Below are positions 11,215-21,616 of a stretch of DNA of 64,000 nt, in pieces. The stretch's first letter is position 1; each line of letters opens with the position of its first letter. Both the position numbers and the translations under genes were made by a program. This DNA is from Orientallactaga sibirica (Eukaryota > Chordata > Mammalia > Rodentia > Dipodidae), in the NCBI GenBank assembly GCA_036365145.1, contig JAEOAD010000025.1, forward strand, positions 29,459,001-29,523,000, read 5' to 3'. The notes under the pieces were generated by a model that worked only from the letters and a program-made list of their open reading frames with translations, was not told the DNA's origin and made no database searches.

Positions 11215-12120
11215 TTCCAAAGCCTTTTTGTCTTCCCCAAGCTGAGAGTCACATGACACTGCCCTGCTGGATGGGCTGAAGGCTTGGTACGTAGTAGGTC
11301 TTCAGTGTCAGTGTCCTCCTGGACACTGCAGGGGCCACTGAGCTGCTGTGTGAGGAGCTGAGCAGGAAGCCCAGAGCAAGAAGTCACATCCTATTAGTGT
11401 GTCCGGAGGAGGCCTGACCTTCAGGATGAATTGATGGATTCAGTCTCGGGGTCAGGGCAGGGGCAGCCCCAGGGAAAGAATGATGAGCTAGAGATCACTT
11501 CAGAAAACACCAGCGTTCTGCCTCCCTCATCTTTACTAACCGTCCCCTCCCACCCATCTGCTGCCAGCATCTTTGCTTTAGGTCTTGCTCGCTCTTGCCT
11601 TTAGGCTTGGAACATTCCAGGTAGTGTTCTGTCTTTCTCCACCCATTGACCCTTGAACTTGACTGCCTGTAAAAACCAGTCGAGCTGAGATTTGATGGGC
11701 TTTGCCTTCCTGCTCAGGTCTCCCGGATGATGCCTGGGTCCTCAGAGTGAACTGTGGCACACCTTAAACTAGACACAGACAATTTTGGGGAACTTGAAAG
11801 CAGGGGAGCCAGGGGGTTCTCTGTCTCAAAGGAACTGGGACCTACCTTGACCCTTGGCCCACTGTGTTTTCGTTCTTAGGTTTGCACGTTCATCACGAAT
11901 CGCTCACATGTGCACCACAAATGCTGACTTGTACATATGGTGTACTGTCTTTGAGAGAACTTTCTTGACTTTGTGGCGTGTTTTAAGATAAAGGGTTTGT
12001 TTGCTAGAAAGGAATTGGTAGGCAGAGCATGGGGGCCTCTGGTTAGGATTTAACTTTCTCGTTTTAGTCTAATTTTCGGTAGGGGCAGCTGCATGGACAT
12101 ACACGTTTATCTGGCTTTGC
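11215..12120. other. Unique stretch without gene
   Basis: No repeat is recognised across 0.9 kb. Frames reach about 80 codons, without signatures. Confidence 0.5.
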
Positions 12121-12134
12121 CATCATAAACATTC

Positions 12135-12148
12135 TTTTAAAAAGTATT

Positions 12149-12183
<35 letters not shown>

Positions 12184-12373
12184 TTTGAGAGAGACAAAGA
12201 GGGGGAGAGAGAGGGGGGAGGAGAATGGGCATGTCCGGGCCTCCAGCCCTGCAAACAAACTCCAGATGCATGCACCCCCTTGTGCATCTGGCTTACGTGG
12301 GTCCTGGAGAATAGAACCGGGGTCCTTTGGCTTTGCAGGCATGCGCCTTAACTGCTAAGCCATCTGTTCAGCC
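12135..12373 (-). repeat. B2-like SINE with 14-bp TSD
   Basis: Tail expanded to (TTTA)n at about 12149-12187, followed by a GA-rich part and the full body. CATCATAAACATTC at 12121-12134 is repeated exactly at 12374-12387. Confidence 0.95.
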
Positions 12374-12387
12374 CATCATAAACATTC

Positions 12388-12555
12388 CTTTTTCTTTTTT
12401 TTTTTTTTTTTGGTTTTTTGAGGTAGAGTCTCGCTGTAGCCCAGGCTGACCTGGAATTCACTATGTTAGTCTCAGGGTGGCCTTGAACTCAAGGCAATCC
12501 TCCTACCTTTGCCTCCTGAGTGCTGGGATTAAAGGCGTGTGCCCCCATGCCCAGC
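12388..12555 (-). repeat. B1 SINE inserted beside preceding SINE
   Basis: B1 with a T17 tail complement. Its target AACATTC (12381-12387, repeated at 12558-12564) is the right-hand TSD of the preceding SINE. It therefore inserted after that SINE and reused the same target. Confidence 0.92.
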
Positions 12556-12901
12556 TCAACATTCTTGACTTAAGGTGCTTTGCACAGTCAAGCGTGCTGT
12601 CAGCAGCGTTCAGGCGTGTGACAGGGTCTCCAGCACTATGGCATGGTAATTTGCACTAGCTGGGTGGGGGTGGGGGTGGGGCTGTGTGGTGTATTGCTTC
12701 CAGAATGGCTAGAGATGGATAGATACAAACTCAATGAAATTTAAGGAAATTTTGGGTGATTTCTTTCCTCTTTAGTTGCTCTCAAAGTTGGGGAAAATCT
12801 GGCTTTTAATTTTAGTAGCTATTTTTGCAAGGATCTGAGGGGATTCTCCCATTTGCAGATGTGTCAGGTCTTACCTATAGAGACTGTGGTCAGCAAAATT
12901 T
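12556..12901. other. Unique stretch without gene
   Basis: Short unique interval. The GTGGGGGTGGGGGTGGGG run at 12662-12680 is the only low-complexity feature. Confidence 0.5.
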
Positions 12902-13052
12902 GGGGGGGGGCAGTTTGAGGTAGGGTTTCACTCTAGCCCAGGCTGACTTGGAATTCACTATGTAGTCTTAGGGTGGCCTCGAACTCACAGTGATCCTCCT
13001 ACCTCTGCCTCCTGAGTGCTGGGATTAAAGGCATGTGCCACCACGCCCGGCT
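12902..13052 (-). repeat. B1 SINE, minus strand
   Basis: Complete B1 body with a G9 run at its left end where the tail would be. Moderate divergence. Confidence 0.9.
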
Positions 13053-13149
13053 AAGCCAAACAGTTTTCTGTCATTAAGGATGGAAAACCCTCCGTTTTCT
13101 GGTTATAAACTGGAATACTGTAGCATCTTAGGGGCTTGCTCATATGTTA

Positions 13150-13283
13150 ATTTTTTTTGTTTTATTTTTCAAGGTAGGGTCTCACTCTAGCTCAGGCTGA
13201 CCTGGAATTCACTCTAGTCTCAGGGTGGCCTCGAACTCACGGCTAGCCTCCTAACTCTGCCTCCTGGGGGCTGGAATTAAAAG
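13150..13283 (-). repeat. Truncated B1 SINE with TSD
   Basis: Lacks the first bases of B1 (the right end stops at GGAATTAAAAG). TCATATGTTAATTTTT before it and TCATATATTAATTTTT after it form an imperfect TSD. Confidence 0.9.
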
Positions 13284-13334
13284 TCATATATTAATTTTTA
13301 AAACTCAAAATCCCTCTCCTTTCTCCCTCAAACC

Positions 13335-13422
13335 CCTCCCCCTCCCCCGCCCCTCTGATGGAGCTCAAACCCAAGGCCTTGTGCACGCTAGGCAAATGTT
13401 TTAACACTGAGTCGTTTCTCTC
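13335..13422 (-). repeat. ID-like SINE, minus strand
   Basis: GAGCTCAAACCCAAGGCCTT, GCACGCTAGGCAAATG and AACACTGAGTC are the reverse complement of a rodent ID/BC1-type tRNA-Ala-like head. Short and diverged. Confidence 0.65.
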
Positions 13423-13439
13423 TTTTTTTTAAGTTAACT

Positions 13440-13600
13440 GATACAAAGCACTTTGACATTTATAAGGAATTGATAGTCCCTCTGTTTAATTGTCACTATG
13501 GTCCCATGAGGTAGATATTATCTCCATCCTACAGTGGGCAGGCTGATAACGGAGAGAGGCCAGGCCGCCAACGCTGACCTTCTCCAGGTCACAGTGTGTG
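13440..13600 (+). repeat. MIR SINE
   Basis: AAAGCACTTTGACATTTATA, ATGAGGTAGATATTATCTCC and CTCCAGGTCACA follow the order of the core and 3' parts of the mammalian-wide MIR. Confidence 0.75.
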
Positions 13601-13749
13601 TTCTACTTATGGCTGGGCACCGTCTGGTGAACATTGTCCTGGTGGAGGCCTTGTTTCCCTTTGTCCTTGTTGTCATCTGCTCGAGCCTTTATTAAGCACA
13701 TAATTATGGTCCTGGCTCGTGGTGCAGGCACCAACATGGATCGACCGTG

Positions 13750-15182
13750 CGGGGCATGTAGGCAGCAGAATGAAGGTAATAATGCACTGTGAACGGGCGC
13801 CAGAGGCCGTGGTGTGCATTGCAGAAATGGGACAGAATGACCACCAGCTGTTTGGGTGGTTCATGGATTTTCCATAGCCATTTTAATTCTCCCTCCCTCC
13901 TGCATGTAGGCAGCAGAGTGTGAAGGTAATAATGCACTGTGCCAGTGCGCAGTTGGGTTGGCTGTAAGGCCAGGAGTTCTGTGTTTAGGTGGGAAATGTT
14001 TAGTCCTCCTAGCAAACATGTGACATTGATTCTCCTCAATAAACATCCTTTTGACCTCTTAACTGAATGGGACAGTGAAGTCATGATATAAATTCGCAGT
14101 GAGGTGGAAGATATAAAGTTTGAGGGAGTCTGTGGAGACTGGACATGCCAAGCCTTATGCATGGTTCTCATAAACATCCGATGACCTCAGGAAAGGAAGA
14201 ACATTTTTTGCCATTACAATGTTCCTCCCTCCTGTTATAAGGAGATTGTTTTAGGAGATAATGCACATGGGAAAATTCAAAAGCTGTTGGCTGTAAGGCC
14301 AGGAGTTCTGTGTTTAGGTGGGAAATGTTTAGTCCTCCTAGCAAACATGTGACATTGATTCTCCTCAATAAACATCCTTTTGACCTCTGGCATGGAAGCT
14401 AAAGCTTCAATGTAGGGGAGAGAGGAAAGGTCACCTAAGGTCACTCAGGTGACCATGGAGATATAACCTCAAGTCCTGGGAGTCCCCTGCTTATCACAGT
14501 CGTATTTCTGGGAGACTGGACATGGTCAAAGATGCATTTCCCCAGTTGCTCAGGAAAGTTGTCTTTGCCTGTGGGAGCTGTTCATTTTAGAATTCGTGAG
14601 ATTGTTTTGAAAGATAATGCCTGGGAAAATTCACAGCTGTTCAGAGTGAGCTTGCATATCATTTTACATTGTGTCCCTTTACCACCAAAATCCTTGTTTT
14701 TTGGGTGGGGTATGGTTTATGCTCCTTATTTTTCTGGCATGGAAGCTGAAGCCAAGAAACAAGCTCTCTTGCCTAAGGTCTGCTCAGGTGACCAAATTAG
14801 ACCTCAAGTCCTGCAAGTCCCCTGAACACATGTATTTCAGAGGATGCTGGTCAAAGATGGACTCCCAGTTGCTGGCTGTTAGGACTGTGGGACCATGGAC
14901 ATTTGGGATCACAGGTGCATGTTATAAAAACCCTACCCTCACTATCTGGCGTTCAGACCTTGCATATCATTTATTGAACACCACCAGAAGCTTTGCATAC
15001 CAAGTGCGTGTTATAAGTCAGAGGACAGCCATCTCCCCTCCAGCCTTCTATGAAACAAGCTCTCTTGCCACTGCAGACAAATTGCCAGGCTGCAAACGAA
15101 CACATGTCAGAGGAGCTGGCCTGCAAGCTTCAGATTCTGTTGGCTGTGCCTCCCATTGATGTGGACCTGCTGGGATCACAGG
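13750..15182. repeat. Shingled partial duplications, about 330-bp period
   Basis: An exact 103-base repeat lies at 13957-14059 and 14286-14388 (offset 329). Many shorter near-repeats follow at similar offsets: GAGATTGTTTT at 14242 and 14598, GGCATGGAAGCT at 14389 and 14736, ACCTCAAGTCCTG at 14466 and 14801, CTTGCATATCATTT at 14650 and 14959, AAACAAGCTCTCTTGCC at 14757 and 15053. A shorter-period pair (ATGTAGGCAGCAGA, TGAAGGTAATAATGCACTGTG) is at 13756-13791 and 13904-13941. Reading frames here (up to 162 codons) change identity between units and are not genes. Either a diverged tandem array or an assembly mosaic. Confidence 0.7.
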
Positions 15183-15287
15183 TGCATGCACCCCTTTGCA
15201 TCTGGCTTTACCTGGGTGCTGGAGTATTGAACACCAGTGAGCAGCTTTGCAAGCAAGTGCCTTTAACCACTGAGCCATCTCCCCAGC
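15183..15287 (-). repeat. B2-like SINE fragment
   Basis: Only the 5' half of the SINE is present, reading in reverse from TTTGCATCTGGCTTTACCTG to GCCATCTCCCCAGCC. It abuts the duplicated block on its left. Confidence 0.85.
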
Positions 15288-15630
15288 CTGGTGCCTTCTT
15301 TACACTCGTCCCCAGCAGAGTCCTAGGAACATCTCTGAGAGAAATAGTCCAAGCCTGCTCTCCAAGGAGCCCAGGGTTCTGAGCGAGAAGATCTGGTCTC
15401 TGCACTTGGCCATTGCCTGCCTTAGCTTTCTGGGCAAGTCCCTGAGCTTCTTTGTCTAGGTGGTGTCCCTCTGTCCCCTGAGAGCTGTGAACTAGTATTT
15501 ATGGGATCATGTTGCAAACTATGAATTCATAAACAAAACTATGATTATTTCTTTCTGCAAGACTGTAGAAAATGAAGAATCCAGAAAGAAGTGGACTCAT
15601 GCTTGAAATTTTATACAGCAGCTTAGCATG
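15288..15630. other. Unique stretch without gene
   Basis: Nothing recognised apart from plain sequence ending in GTACCTTGTCC, which became a SINE target. Confidence 0.5.
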
Positions 15631-15640
15631 TACCTTGTCC

Positions 15641-15864
15641 CGGGGCTGGAGTGAGGCTTCGTGGTTAAGGCATTTGCCTGCAAAGCCTAATGATGCAGGT
15701 TCTATTCCTCAGTACCCATGTAAAGCCAGATGCACAAAGTGGCTCATACATCTGGAGTTCATTTGCAGTGGCTAGAGGCCCTGGCATGCCCATTCTCTCT
15801 CTCTCCCTCTTTCTCTGTGCTTGCAAACACATAGACAGACAGATAGATAGACAGACAGATAGGA
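15641..15864 (+). repeat. B2-like SINE with TSD
   Basis: Full copy ending in CTCTTTCTCTG and a (GACA/GATA)n microsatellite at 15831-15862. Flanked by TGTACCTTGTCC (15629-15640) and AGTACCTTATCT, the first two of three related copies of this target. Confidence 0.93.
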
Positions 15865-15882
15865 AGTACCTTATCTTGTTTG

Positions 15883-16086
15883 AGTCAGGTGTGGTGGTAC
15901 ACAACTTTAATCCCAGCACTCAGGAGGCAGAAGTAGGAGGATCACTGTGAGTTCAAGGCCACCCTGAGACTACAAAGTGAATTCCAGGTCAGCCTGGGCT
16001 ACAGCAAGACTCTACCTCAGAAAACAAAACCAAAGAAGAAGAATAAGAAGAGGAAGAAAAGAAAAGAAAAGAAAAGAAAAGAAAAA
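15883..16086 (+). repeat. B1 SINE with expanded (GAAAA)n tail
   Basis: Full B1 in sense orientation followed by an A-rich tail grown to (GAAAA)n at about 16056-16086. GTACCTTATCTTGTTT before and GTACCTTGTCCTGTTT after form its TSD. Confidence 0.94.
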
Positions 16087-16103
16087 GGTACCTTGTCCTG
16101 TTT

Positions 16104-16612
16104 GTTAGATTTCTTCTGGATTAAGCACCTGGAATGAAGGTCCCTGGCCCTGAGTGTGAGCACTGATTCATACACCATTGAGGATCCTTTCATTACTTCT
16201 CAGCCCCATTTGCATCTCCTGGTCCAAAGCAAGCAATAATCCCTTTATGAAGTCATGACTCATTAAGACATCTCTAAGATGGAGCCAGCAAACAGCCTGG
16301 TAGACTTGAAGTTGCTGCCTGGGAAATCTTCCCCTCCCCTTCCCTATTTATTAATAATTATGGAAGGTTTTATTCCCCCCAACGAAAGTGTTAATTAGAC
16401 ATCATTCTGAACAGGGATATGACACAAATGAATTAAACTTCAACCAGTCAACACTCCAGCTCTGTGTTCACTCCCCTTGAATGAGAAGGGAATTGAAGAA
16501 GGCTGGAATGGGAGACAAAGGGTGCGATGTCTTCCCTGATCTAGAGGTGAAAATGAGAAGCTTCCCTTCAGTTCCTGTACTGCTTCTTTGATAGCAGGAA
16601 TCTGAAAAAAAA
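16104..16612. other. Unique stretch without gene
   Basis: No repeat recognised. Its AT-rich centre is listed separately as a candidate regulatory block. Confidence 0.5.
16240..16440. promoter_or_regulatory. Candidate conserved noncoding element
   Basis: AT-rich unique block with an AP-1 TGACTCA at 16256-16262 inside a longer AGTCATGACT context, TTAATAATTATGG near 16350 and GTTAATTAGAC near 16391. No conservation data were available. Confidence 0.28.
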
Positions 16613-16771
16613 TTTTTTTTGTACATGTTTTTTCAAGGTAGGGTCTCACTCTAGCCCAGGGTGACCTGGCACTCACTCGATAGTCGCAGGCTGGCCTGGA
16701 ACTCACAGTGATCTTTCTACCTCTGCCTCCCAAGTGCTGGGATGAAAGGCGTGCGCCCCCATGCCCGGCTC
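16613..16771 (-). repeat. B1 SINE, minus strand
   Basis: Full-length but diverged copy (CACTCACTCGATAGTCGCAG replaces the usual wording); ends CATGCCCGGC. Confidence 0.9.
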
Positions 16772-16976
16772 GATGGCAGGTGTCTTTATTCTCTTGCTGC
16801 CTCTGTTTTTTTTACTCTTGCCCTTTCTTCCCCTCACCTGCCCCTTTATTACACACACATTATGAGTCTTGGGAGTTAGGGTTCTGTTTTTGTCACTGAA
16901 ATTGACCTGGACTTCCCAGGGGTCCTTCCTGGGCGTCCTCCTCCACATGCTCAGGGTGAGGTGAGATGGAAAGACC

Positions 16977-17145
16977 ATGATCGAGGCAAGGCCGAGAGAC
17001 ACCTCCGAGGATAAACGCCCTTGCTTGCAAAGCCTGACAACCCCAGCTTCAATTCCCCAGCCACTTATATAAAGCCAAGTGGGCATTCATTTGCAGGGAT
17101 AGAGACCCTAGCTTGCCCCCTCACACACATAATGTGTACAAATAC
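16977..17145 (+). repeat. B2-like SINE, decayed
   Basis: The head is eroded. GCCCTTGCTTGCAAAGCCTG, CAATTCCCCAGCCAC and TTCATTTGCAGGGATAGAG mark the body. The tail is CA-rich rather than CT-rich. Confidence 0.75.
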
Positions 17146-17458
17146 ATGAAATTTTTTAATGAAGGCATATCATGTCAAAAGACCCCAGATCCCATCCTGC
17201 TTTGCCATCCCATTTCCTCGAGTCTTCTAGAGGCATTAGTTTTCTCAGCAGAAAATGGTGTGTACCCTGCAGCTCTGCAGGGACATGCTGAGTACCTTCT
17301 GTGAACTCTTGTGCCTGGTAACTCCTGATCAGCCCCCGCCCCTAATGCAGGCTGAGAAGACATTTGGTGGTGGGGAAGGACTCGTGTTCTTGTCTTTGAG
17401 GCCTCCTAGTTAATTGAGGGAGAGATGACTAGTGAAAAATCTTTAAAAACATGCAAAT
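17146..17458. other. Unique stretch without gene
   Basis: Plain sequence; no repeat or frame of interest. Confidence 0.45.
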
Positions 17459-17610
17459 AAGCTGAGTGTGGTATTGCACTTCTGTCATCTCAACACTAAG
17501 GCGGTTGAGGCAGAAGGATTGCCGTGAGTTAAAGACCAGCCTGGACTCCATAGGAAGCTCTGTCTCAAATGCACACCCCTCTACCACACACACACATGCT
17601 ATCTACATAC
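17459..17610 (+). repeat. B1/B4-like SINE with CA-rich tail
   Basis: GCTGAGTGTGGTATTGCACT, TCTCAACACTAAGGC, GTTAAAGACCAGCCTGGA and GCTCTGTCTCAAA follow sense B1 order with high divergence. A (CA)n-type tail follows. Confidence 0.7.
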
Positions 17611-17799
17611 ACTACATACCACACATGTGAACACAAGGCAGAGCAAACAGTGTTTGGCACTTGGTAAGTCCGAGTGTCTGGGGACGTCTGTTGGGGAAGA
17701 TTGGGAAGTTTAGGGGAAGTTGTTGCCTGGGCACGGAGTCAGTTCGCAGGGGCAGGAGATGCAGGGAGACGAGCCGGGTCTTTAGATTCAAACTGTAGG

Positions 17800-17990
17800 A
17801 AGGAATCAGATGAGGGTTCAAGTTCATAATCTCATCCGCTGGGAGAGTTTAGGGAAGCCATTAAACTTCTCCGCTCCCTAGGGCTCAGAGTTTGTGACTC
17901 AAAAAATAAAATGGAGATGAAAGCGGTTTGTGAATGGTGAGCTGCTCATCCGACGTAAACAGTGGTCATTTCTCGCTATTTCTGCATTAG
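17800..17990 (-). repeat. MIR SINE, minus strand
   Basis: GGGAAGCCATTAAACTTCTC, then GACTCAAAAAATAAAATGG, then GTAAACAGTGG reproduce the reverse complement of MIR (the part with 'cctcagtttcc' and 'gtaaaatgggg'). Confidence 0.7.
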
Positions 17991-18749
17991 TCCTGGGGTT
18001 GAAGGACAGGAGGCCCTTGTGAATGACCTACATCAAAGCTGATAGAGCAGACATGCGTGTGGGTTTGGAGCTATGCAGTTCTCACTAACGACACCACACC
18101 AGTTACAAATGAATGCTATTAAAGAAATTGCTGTGTGCTAGTGAAAGCCAGCGTTTACATTATGTGCACTTCTATCACATAGACACCTATAATGGACTCG
18201 TATGTGTGCAGTATGTGTGCATCGTTTGTTTTTGCCATTGTTGTGCTTTTCTTGTTGTATTTTCTTCCACCCCTTAGCTTTGTATCCTGACTTAGAATCT
18301 GGGAGTTAAAGCAAGAACTAGTAGGAGCCGTCCACCACTGCCTCCTGGCTACATGGCAGCTATTCCGGCATCTTCCCTGCCTCCCGGGCTCCTGGGCTCG
18401 GGTTCTCACCATATCAGCTCCCTTTTTCTTTGAGAAGGAAGTCTGTTTAGAACAGCGCCCTTGGGACCAGGGCCTTGGGCAGGGAGTGTCAAGGAGCAGG
18501 GAGGTCCAGGTTATGTGCAGCCAGTCTCACCTGCACATGCAAAGCTTCACAGCGGGAACTGGAGACGTCCTGTGCCTCATGCTGGCATCGTTCCTCCACA
18601 AGGGAGGGGAGTGTGTCAGGACCACAGTTAAGACCCTTCCCCGCTCAACATTGGGGCCATGAGGAGCAAAGAGGAGCCAGGGGAAGTGAACAGCGCACTG
18701 CTTGGTCTTCTGTTTACTGCTGACCGTTTGTTTTAATTCTCGTGGGGTT
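17991..18749. other. Unique stretch without gene
   Basis: No repeats recognised. Frames of about 85 codons lack signatures. TGTGTGC-type alternation near 18200 is too short to list as a microsatellite. Confidence 0.5.
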
Positions 18750-18870
18750 CTCTTAAATGAAAACGGATGACCCAGTTTTCTGGATGAAGTATTAAGGCCC
18801 AGAGAAGGGAAGGCCAGAACTGATATCCAAACCCAGGCCTCTGACGCAAGAGTGCTGGCTCTTGTTAGTA
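18750..18870 (+). repeat. MIR SINE fragment
   Basis: CAGTTTTCTGGATGAAGTAT, AGGCCCAGAGAAGGGAAGGC and ATCCAAACCCAGGCCTCTGA resemble the 3' part of MIR. Confidence 0.65.
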
Positions 18871-18920
18871 ACCCCCAATCTCAGGCCTCCGCACAACCTT
18901 CCTAATGAAGGAAACAGGCT

Positions 18921-18966
18921 CGATGAAGACCATGTGGGTAACGATGAAGACAGACCATGTGGGTAA
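18921..18966. repeat. Short imperfect tandem duplication
   Basis: CGATGAAGACCATGTGGGTAA is followed at once by the same words with four extra bases (CAGA) after GAAGA. A 21-25-bp stutter in otherwise unique DNA. Confidence 0.8.
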
Positions 18967-18991
18967 TGCTACTAATTGGATGGTTGGAGGA

Positions 18992-19100
18992 TTTTTTTTT
19001 TTTTGAGACGGCTAGCCCATGTTGCTCTGGAACTTGAGGCATTCCTCTGCCTCAGCTCCCAAGTGCTAGAGTTATGGGCATGTGCCACCATCCCTGGCTC
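18992..19100 (-). repeat. Decayed B1-like SINE
   Basis: T12 run, GAGACGGCTAGCCCATGTTG, GCTCCCAAGTGCTAGAGTTA and CATGTGCCACCATCCCTGGC follow a reversed B1 missing part of its centre. Confidence 0.75.
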
Positions 19101-19382
19101 ATTTGAGTGATTTTGGGATCGTCCACGTCCCATTAATTTGGGAGAGATGCTTTGTTCCCCTTTGAGAGACATTTTACCCACCTAAAGTCCCAGAAACTTA
19201 AAGAGCTCTATAGAACTAACTACACAGAGCCAAGGGGTGACTTAGGTCTGGACAGAATTACTTATCTAGCCCTGAAGTCTCTATGGACCACACATGGCTA
19301 CCGTGTGGGGAAGTACTTTCCTAAAGTCATCGTCAACCAACAGTCAAAGTGGAGACTGTCTAAAAGCCTAATGGCTTACTTA
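19101..19382. other. Unique interval
   Basis: No repeat recognised; a 136-codon frame starting in this interval is formed mostly by reading through the next SINE. Confidence 0.45.
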
Positions 19383-19585
19383 AAAATTTTTTTTCTTTAT
19401 TTGCAAGCAGAGAGGGTGAGAGACAGAGAGAATGCGTGTGCCAGGGCTTCTAGCCACTGCAAACGAACTCCAGACATGTGTGTCACTTTGTACATCTGGC
19501 TTTACATGGGTACTGGGGAATTGAACCCAGGCCATGAGGCTTTTACAAGCAAGAACCTTTAACCATTTAGCCATCTCTCCAGTCC
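19383..19585 (-). repeat. B2-like SINE, minus strand
   Basis: Body from CTTTATTTGCAAGCAGAGAG to GCCATCTCTCCAGTCCC, short variant. Confidence 0.92.
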
Positions 19586-19586
19586 C

Positions 19587-19632
19587 CCAGCTTGCTTTAT
19601 TTATTTATTTATTTACTTATTTATTTATTTAC

Positions 19633-19671
<39 letters not shown>

Positions 19672-19825
19672 TTTTTGAGGTAGGGTCTAGCCCAGGCTGA
19701 TCTGGAATTCACTATGTAGTCTCAGAATTCACTATATAGTCTCTAGCTAGCCTTGAACTCACAGTGAGCCTCCTACCTCTGCCTCCCGTGTGCTGGGATT
19801 AAAGGCGTGTGCCACCACGCCCGGC
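19587..19825 (-). repeat. B1 SINE with long (TTTA)n and internal stutter
   Basis: The tail has become (TTTA)n with some ACTT units, 19596-19673. Inside the body, GAATTCACTATGTAGTCTC and GAATTCACTATATAGTCTC stand in tandem about 20 bases apart, an internal duplication. CCCAGCTTGCTTT and CCCAGCTTACTTT flank the copy as TSD. Confidence 0.92.
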
Positions 19826-20820
19826 CCAGCTTACTTTTTGGTCTAAAAGGAACCCTGGGCATTGGCACTGCAAATCAGGGAGCAGAGATGATACAGCACA
19901 ATGCAGATGGGGGTCACTTGGAGCACTGCATCATGGGGGATGGGAGCACCCCCTGTTTGTTCGTTCAGTTTTACTGTCCCAGAATTACTTTCTAGGGTCA
20001 CTTATTCAGAAGTATCTGTGATTAGCTGGCAGAACCAAGCATGCAGAGCAGAAGCGGGTGTTCTGGAGTCGTGGTGGATAGGTTAGGGGGTTCCGTGGGG
20101 TCTCTCTGGGATGAACAAGCTTGGCAGTCTCGGCACATCATGAGGCTCTCCCTGGGTGCCCCATGCTAACCAGTGGTGAAGGGAGTGAGTCTGGAAGGAG
20201 AGTGACTGGCCCGTGGAGGAGATCCAGAGCTTCGTGGAGGTTGTGAGTCGTCCCAGATGACGCACACCCCATTAGAAGAGGCGGCTTGATGGAAGGTTTG
20301 AACTCCCATCGACCAGCCTGGTGCTGCCTCAGTCAGCCCACAGGAGCAGAGGTCATTCATTCTATAGCCAAGGGGTGCCTGGGAGGAGTCTGGGGCCTCC
20401 TGACAGCTGAGGCTTTCACTATTCCCTGGCTTCCTAGGGGCAAGAGAAGATGATTTGGGATGGAAGCAAGCTGTCTGGAGTACAAAGACTAGGTAGAGAC
20501 GTAGGAGGGCACCAAATGGGACTGAGGGTGACCAGTGGTTGGGCTTTGTGGCTTTGATCTGGCTGAGGTGCTTGGCAGGTCTGCCTTGAACTGTACTGGG
20601 ACCTGCAGAGAGATCAATGTCATCTTTGTCCTTGAGGGCCCCTGTGTCTCTTGGCTATTTTACAGAAATTCCAGGGGATGCCATGGGGCCCACTTGTGTC
20701 ATGCAGTGACACACAGAGCTGGAGCTGTGAGCACCGAGTGTAAGTCCCTCTATCCACTGGTGAGCATCGGCCCTTGGCCAAGCTCTCTGCTCCCCCTAGG
20801 TTTCTCCATTGGTTTCTTTT
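19826..20820. other. Unique stretch without gene
   Basis: About 1 kb of plain sequence; frames reach 108 codons with no recognisable protein. Confidence 0.5.
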
Positions 20821-20854
20821 TTAAAAAAAATTTTTCAAAAAAATTTTTATACAT

Positions 20855-21043
20855 TTTTTAAAGTTTTTTATTTATTTGAGAGAGAGAGAGAATGGGCGTG
20901 CCAGGGTCTCTGGCCACTGCAAATGAACTCCAGATGCATGTCCCCCCTTGTGCATCTGGCTTATGTGGGTCCTGGGGAATTGAACCAGGGTCCTTTGGCT
21001 GTGCAGGCAAACACCTTAAAGCGCTAAGCCATCCCTCCAGCCC
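20855..21043 (-). repeat. B2-like SINE, minus strand
   Basis: Tail region TTTATTTATTTGAGAGAGAG and complete body ending GCCATCCCTCCAGCCCC. A run of A/T homopolymers (20820-20860) precedes it. Confidence 0.92.
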
Positions 21044-21176
21044 CTTGTTTTGGTTTGTTTTTGCTTTAGTCAGGGTCTTGCTTTGTAGCCCAGGCTGGCT
21101 TCAAACCCACCTCAGTCTTCCTGCTTCAAGTCTCCTGAGTGCTGGGATTACAGGCATGCATGAACCACCATGCGCA
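21044..21176 (-). repeat. Diverged B1 SINE
   Basis: Follows directly on the preceding SINE. CAGGGTCTTGCTTTGTAGCC, GGCTTCAAACCCACCTC and GTGCTGGGATTACAGGCATG identify a reversed B1 of an older type (TTACAGG instead of TTAAAGG). Confidence 0.85.
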
Positions 21177-21375
21177 GTTTGGTTTCTTCACTGGTGAAGG
21201 GGGTTGACCATCCTGCCATCTCAAGGGATTGAGCTGTAAATGAATTGATGTCCGTGAAGGTAGCTAGCCGAGTGCCCCGTGCACACCACGTTTACTAGGT
21301 CACCGTTTTCATTACTGTCAGTCATCCTGTCTCATCTTCCCAACTCTGGACGCAGCCCTTGTCCAGGGAGCATCA

Positions 21376-21389
21376 CCGCCCTCTGGTGG
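21376..21389 (-). promoter_or_regulatory. CTCF-like motif 1
   Basis: The minus strand reads CCACCAGAGGGCGG, fitting the core CCASYAGRKGGCRS at every position as I remember it. It lies in unique, non-SINE DNA. Confidence 0.5.
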
Positions 21390-21616
21390 ACCTCACAGTG
21401 CTCCAGGTGCTCCTCGGCCTCTGCCTGGCTTTCAGAGCCTCCCTTTGGGGTCCCTCCTGGCTCATCTTGAGTGTCCAAGGCACGTGGTCTCCCCTTTTCC
21501 CCACATTTCTCCCCAGGGCCCAGAGCAAATCCCAGATGCCTGACCTCTGCCAATCACAGCCCCTTCCTCACTGGAGAACAGCCACACTCCATTAACCAGA
21601 TGCAGTCAGAACCACC

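Noticed and set aside
14671..15159. 162-codon frame in the shingled block
   Set aside because: Covers several duplicated patches whose frames do not agree between copies.
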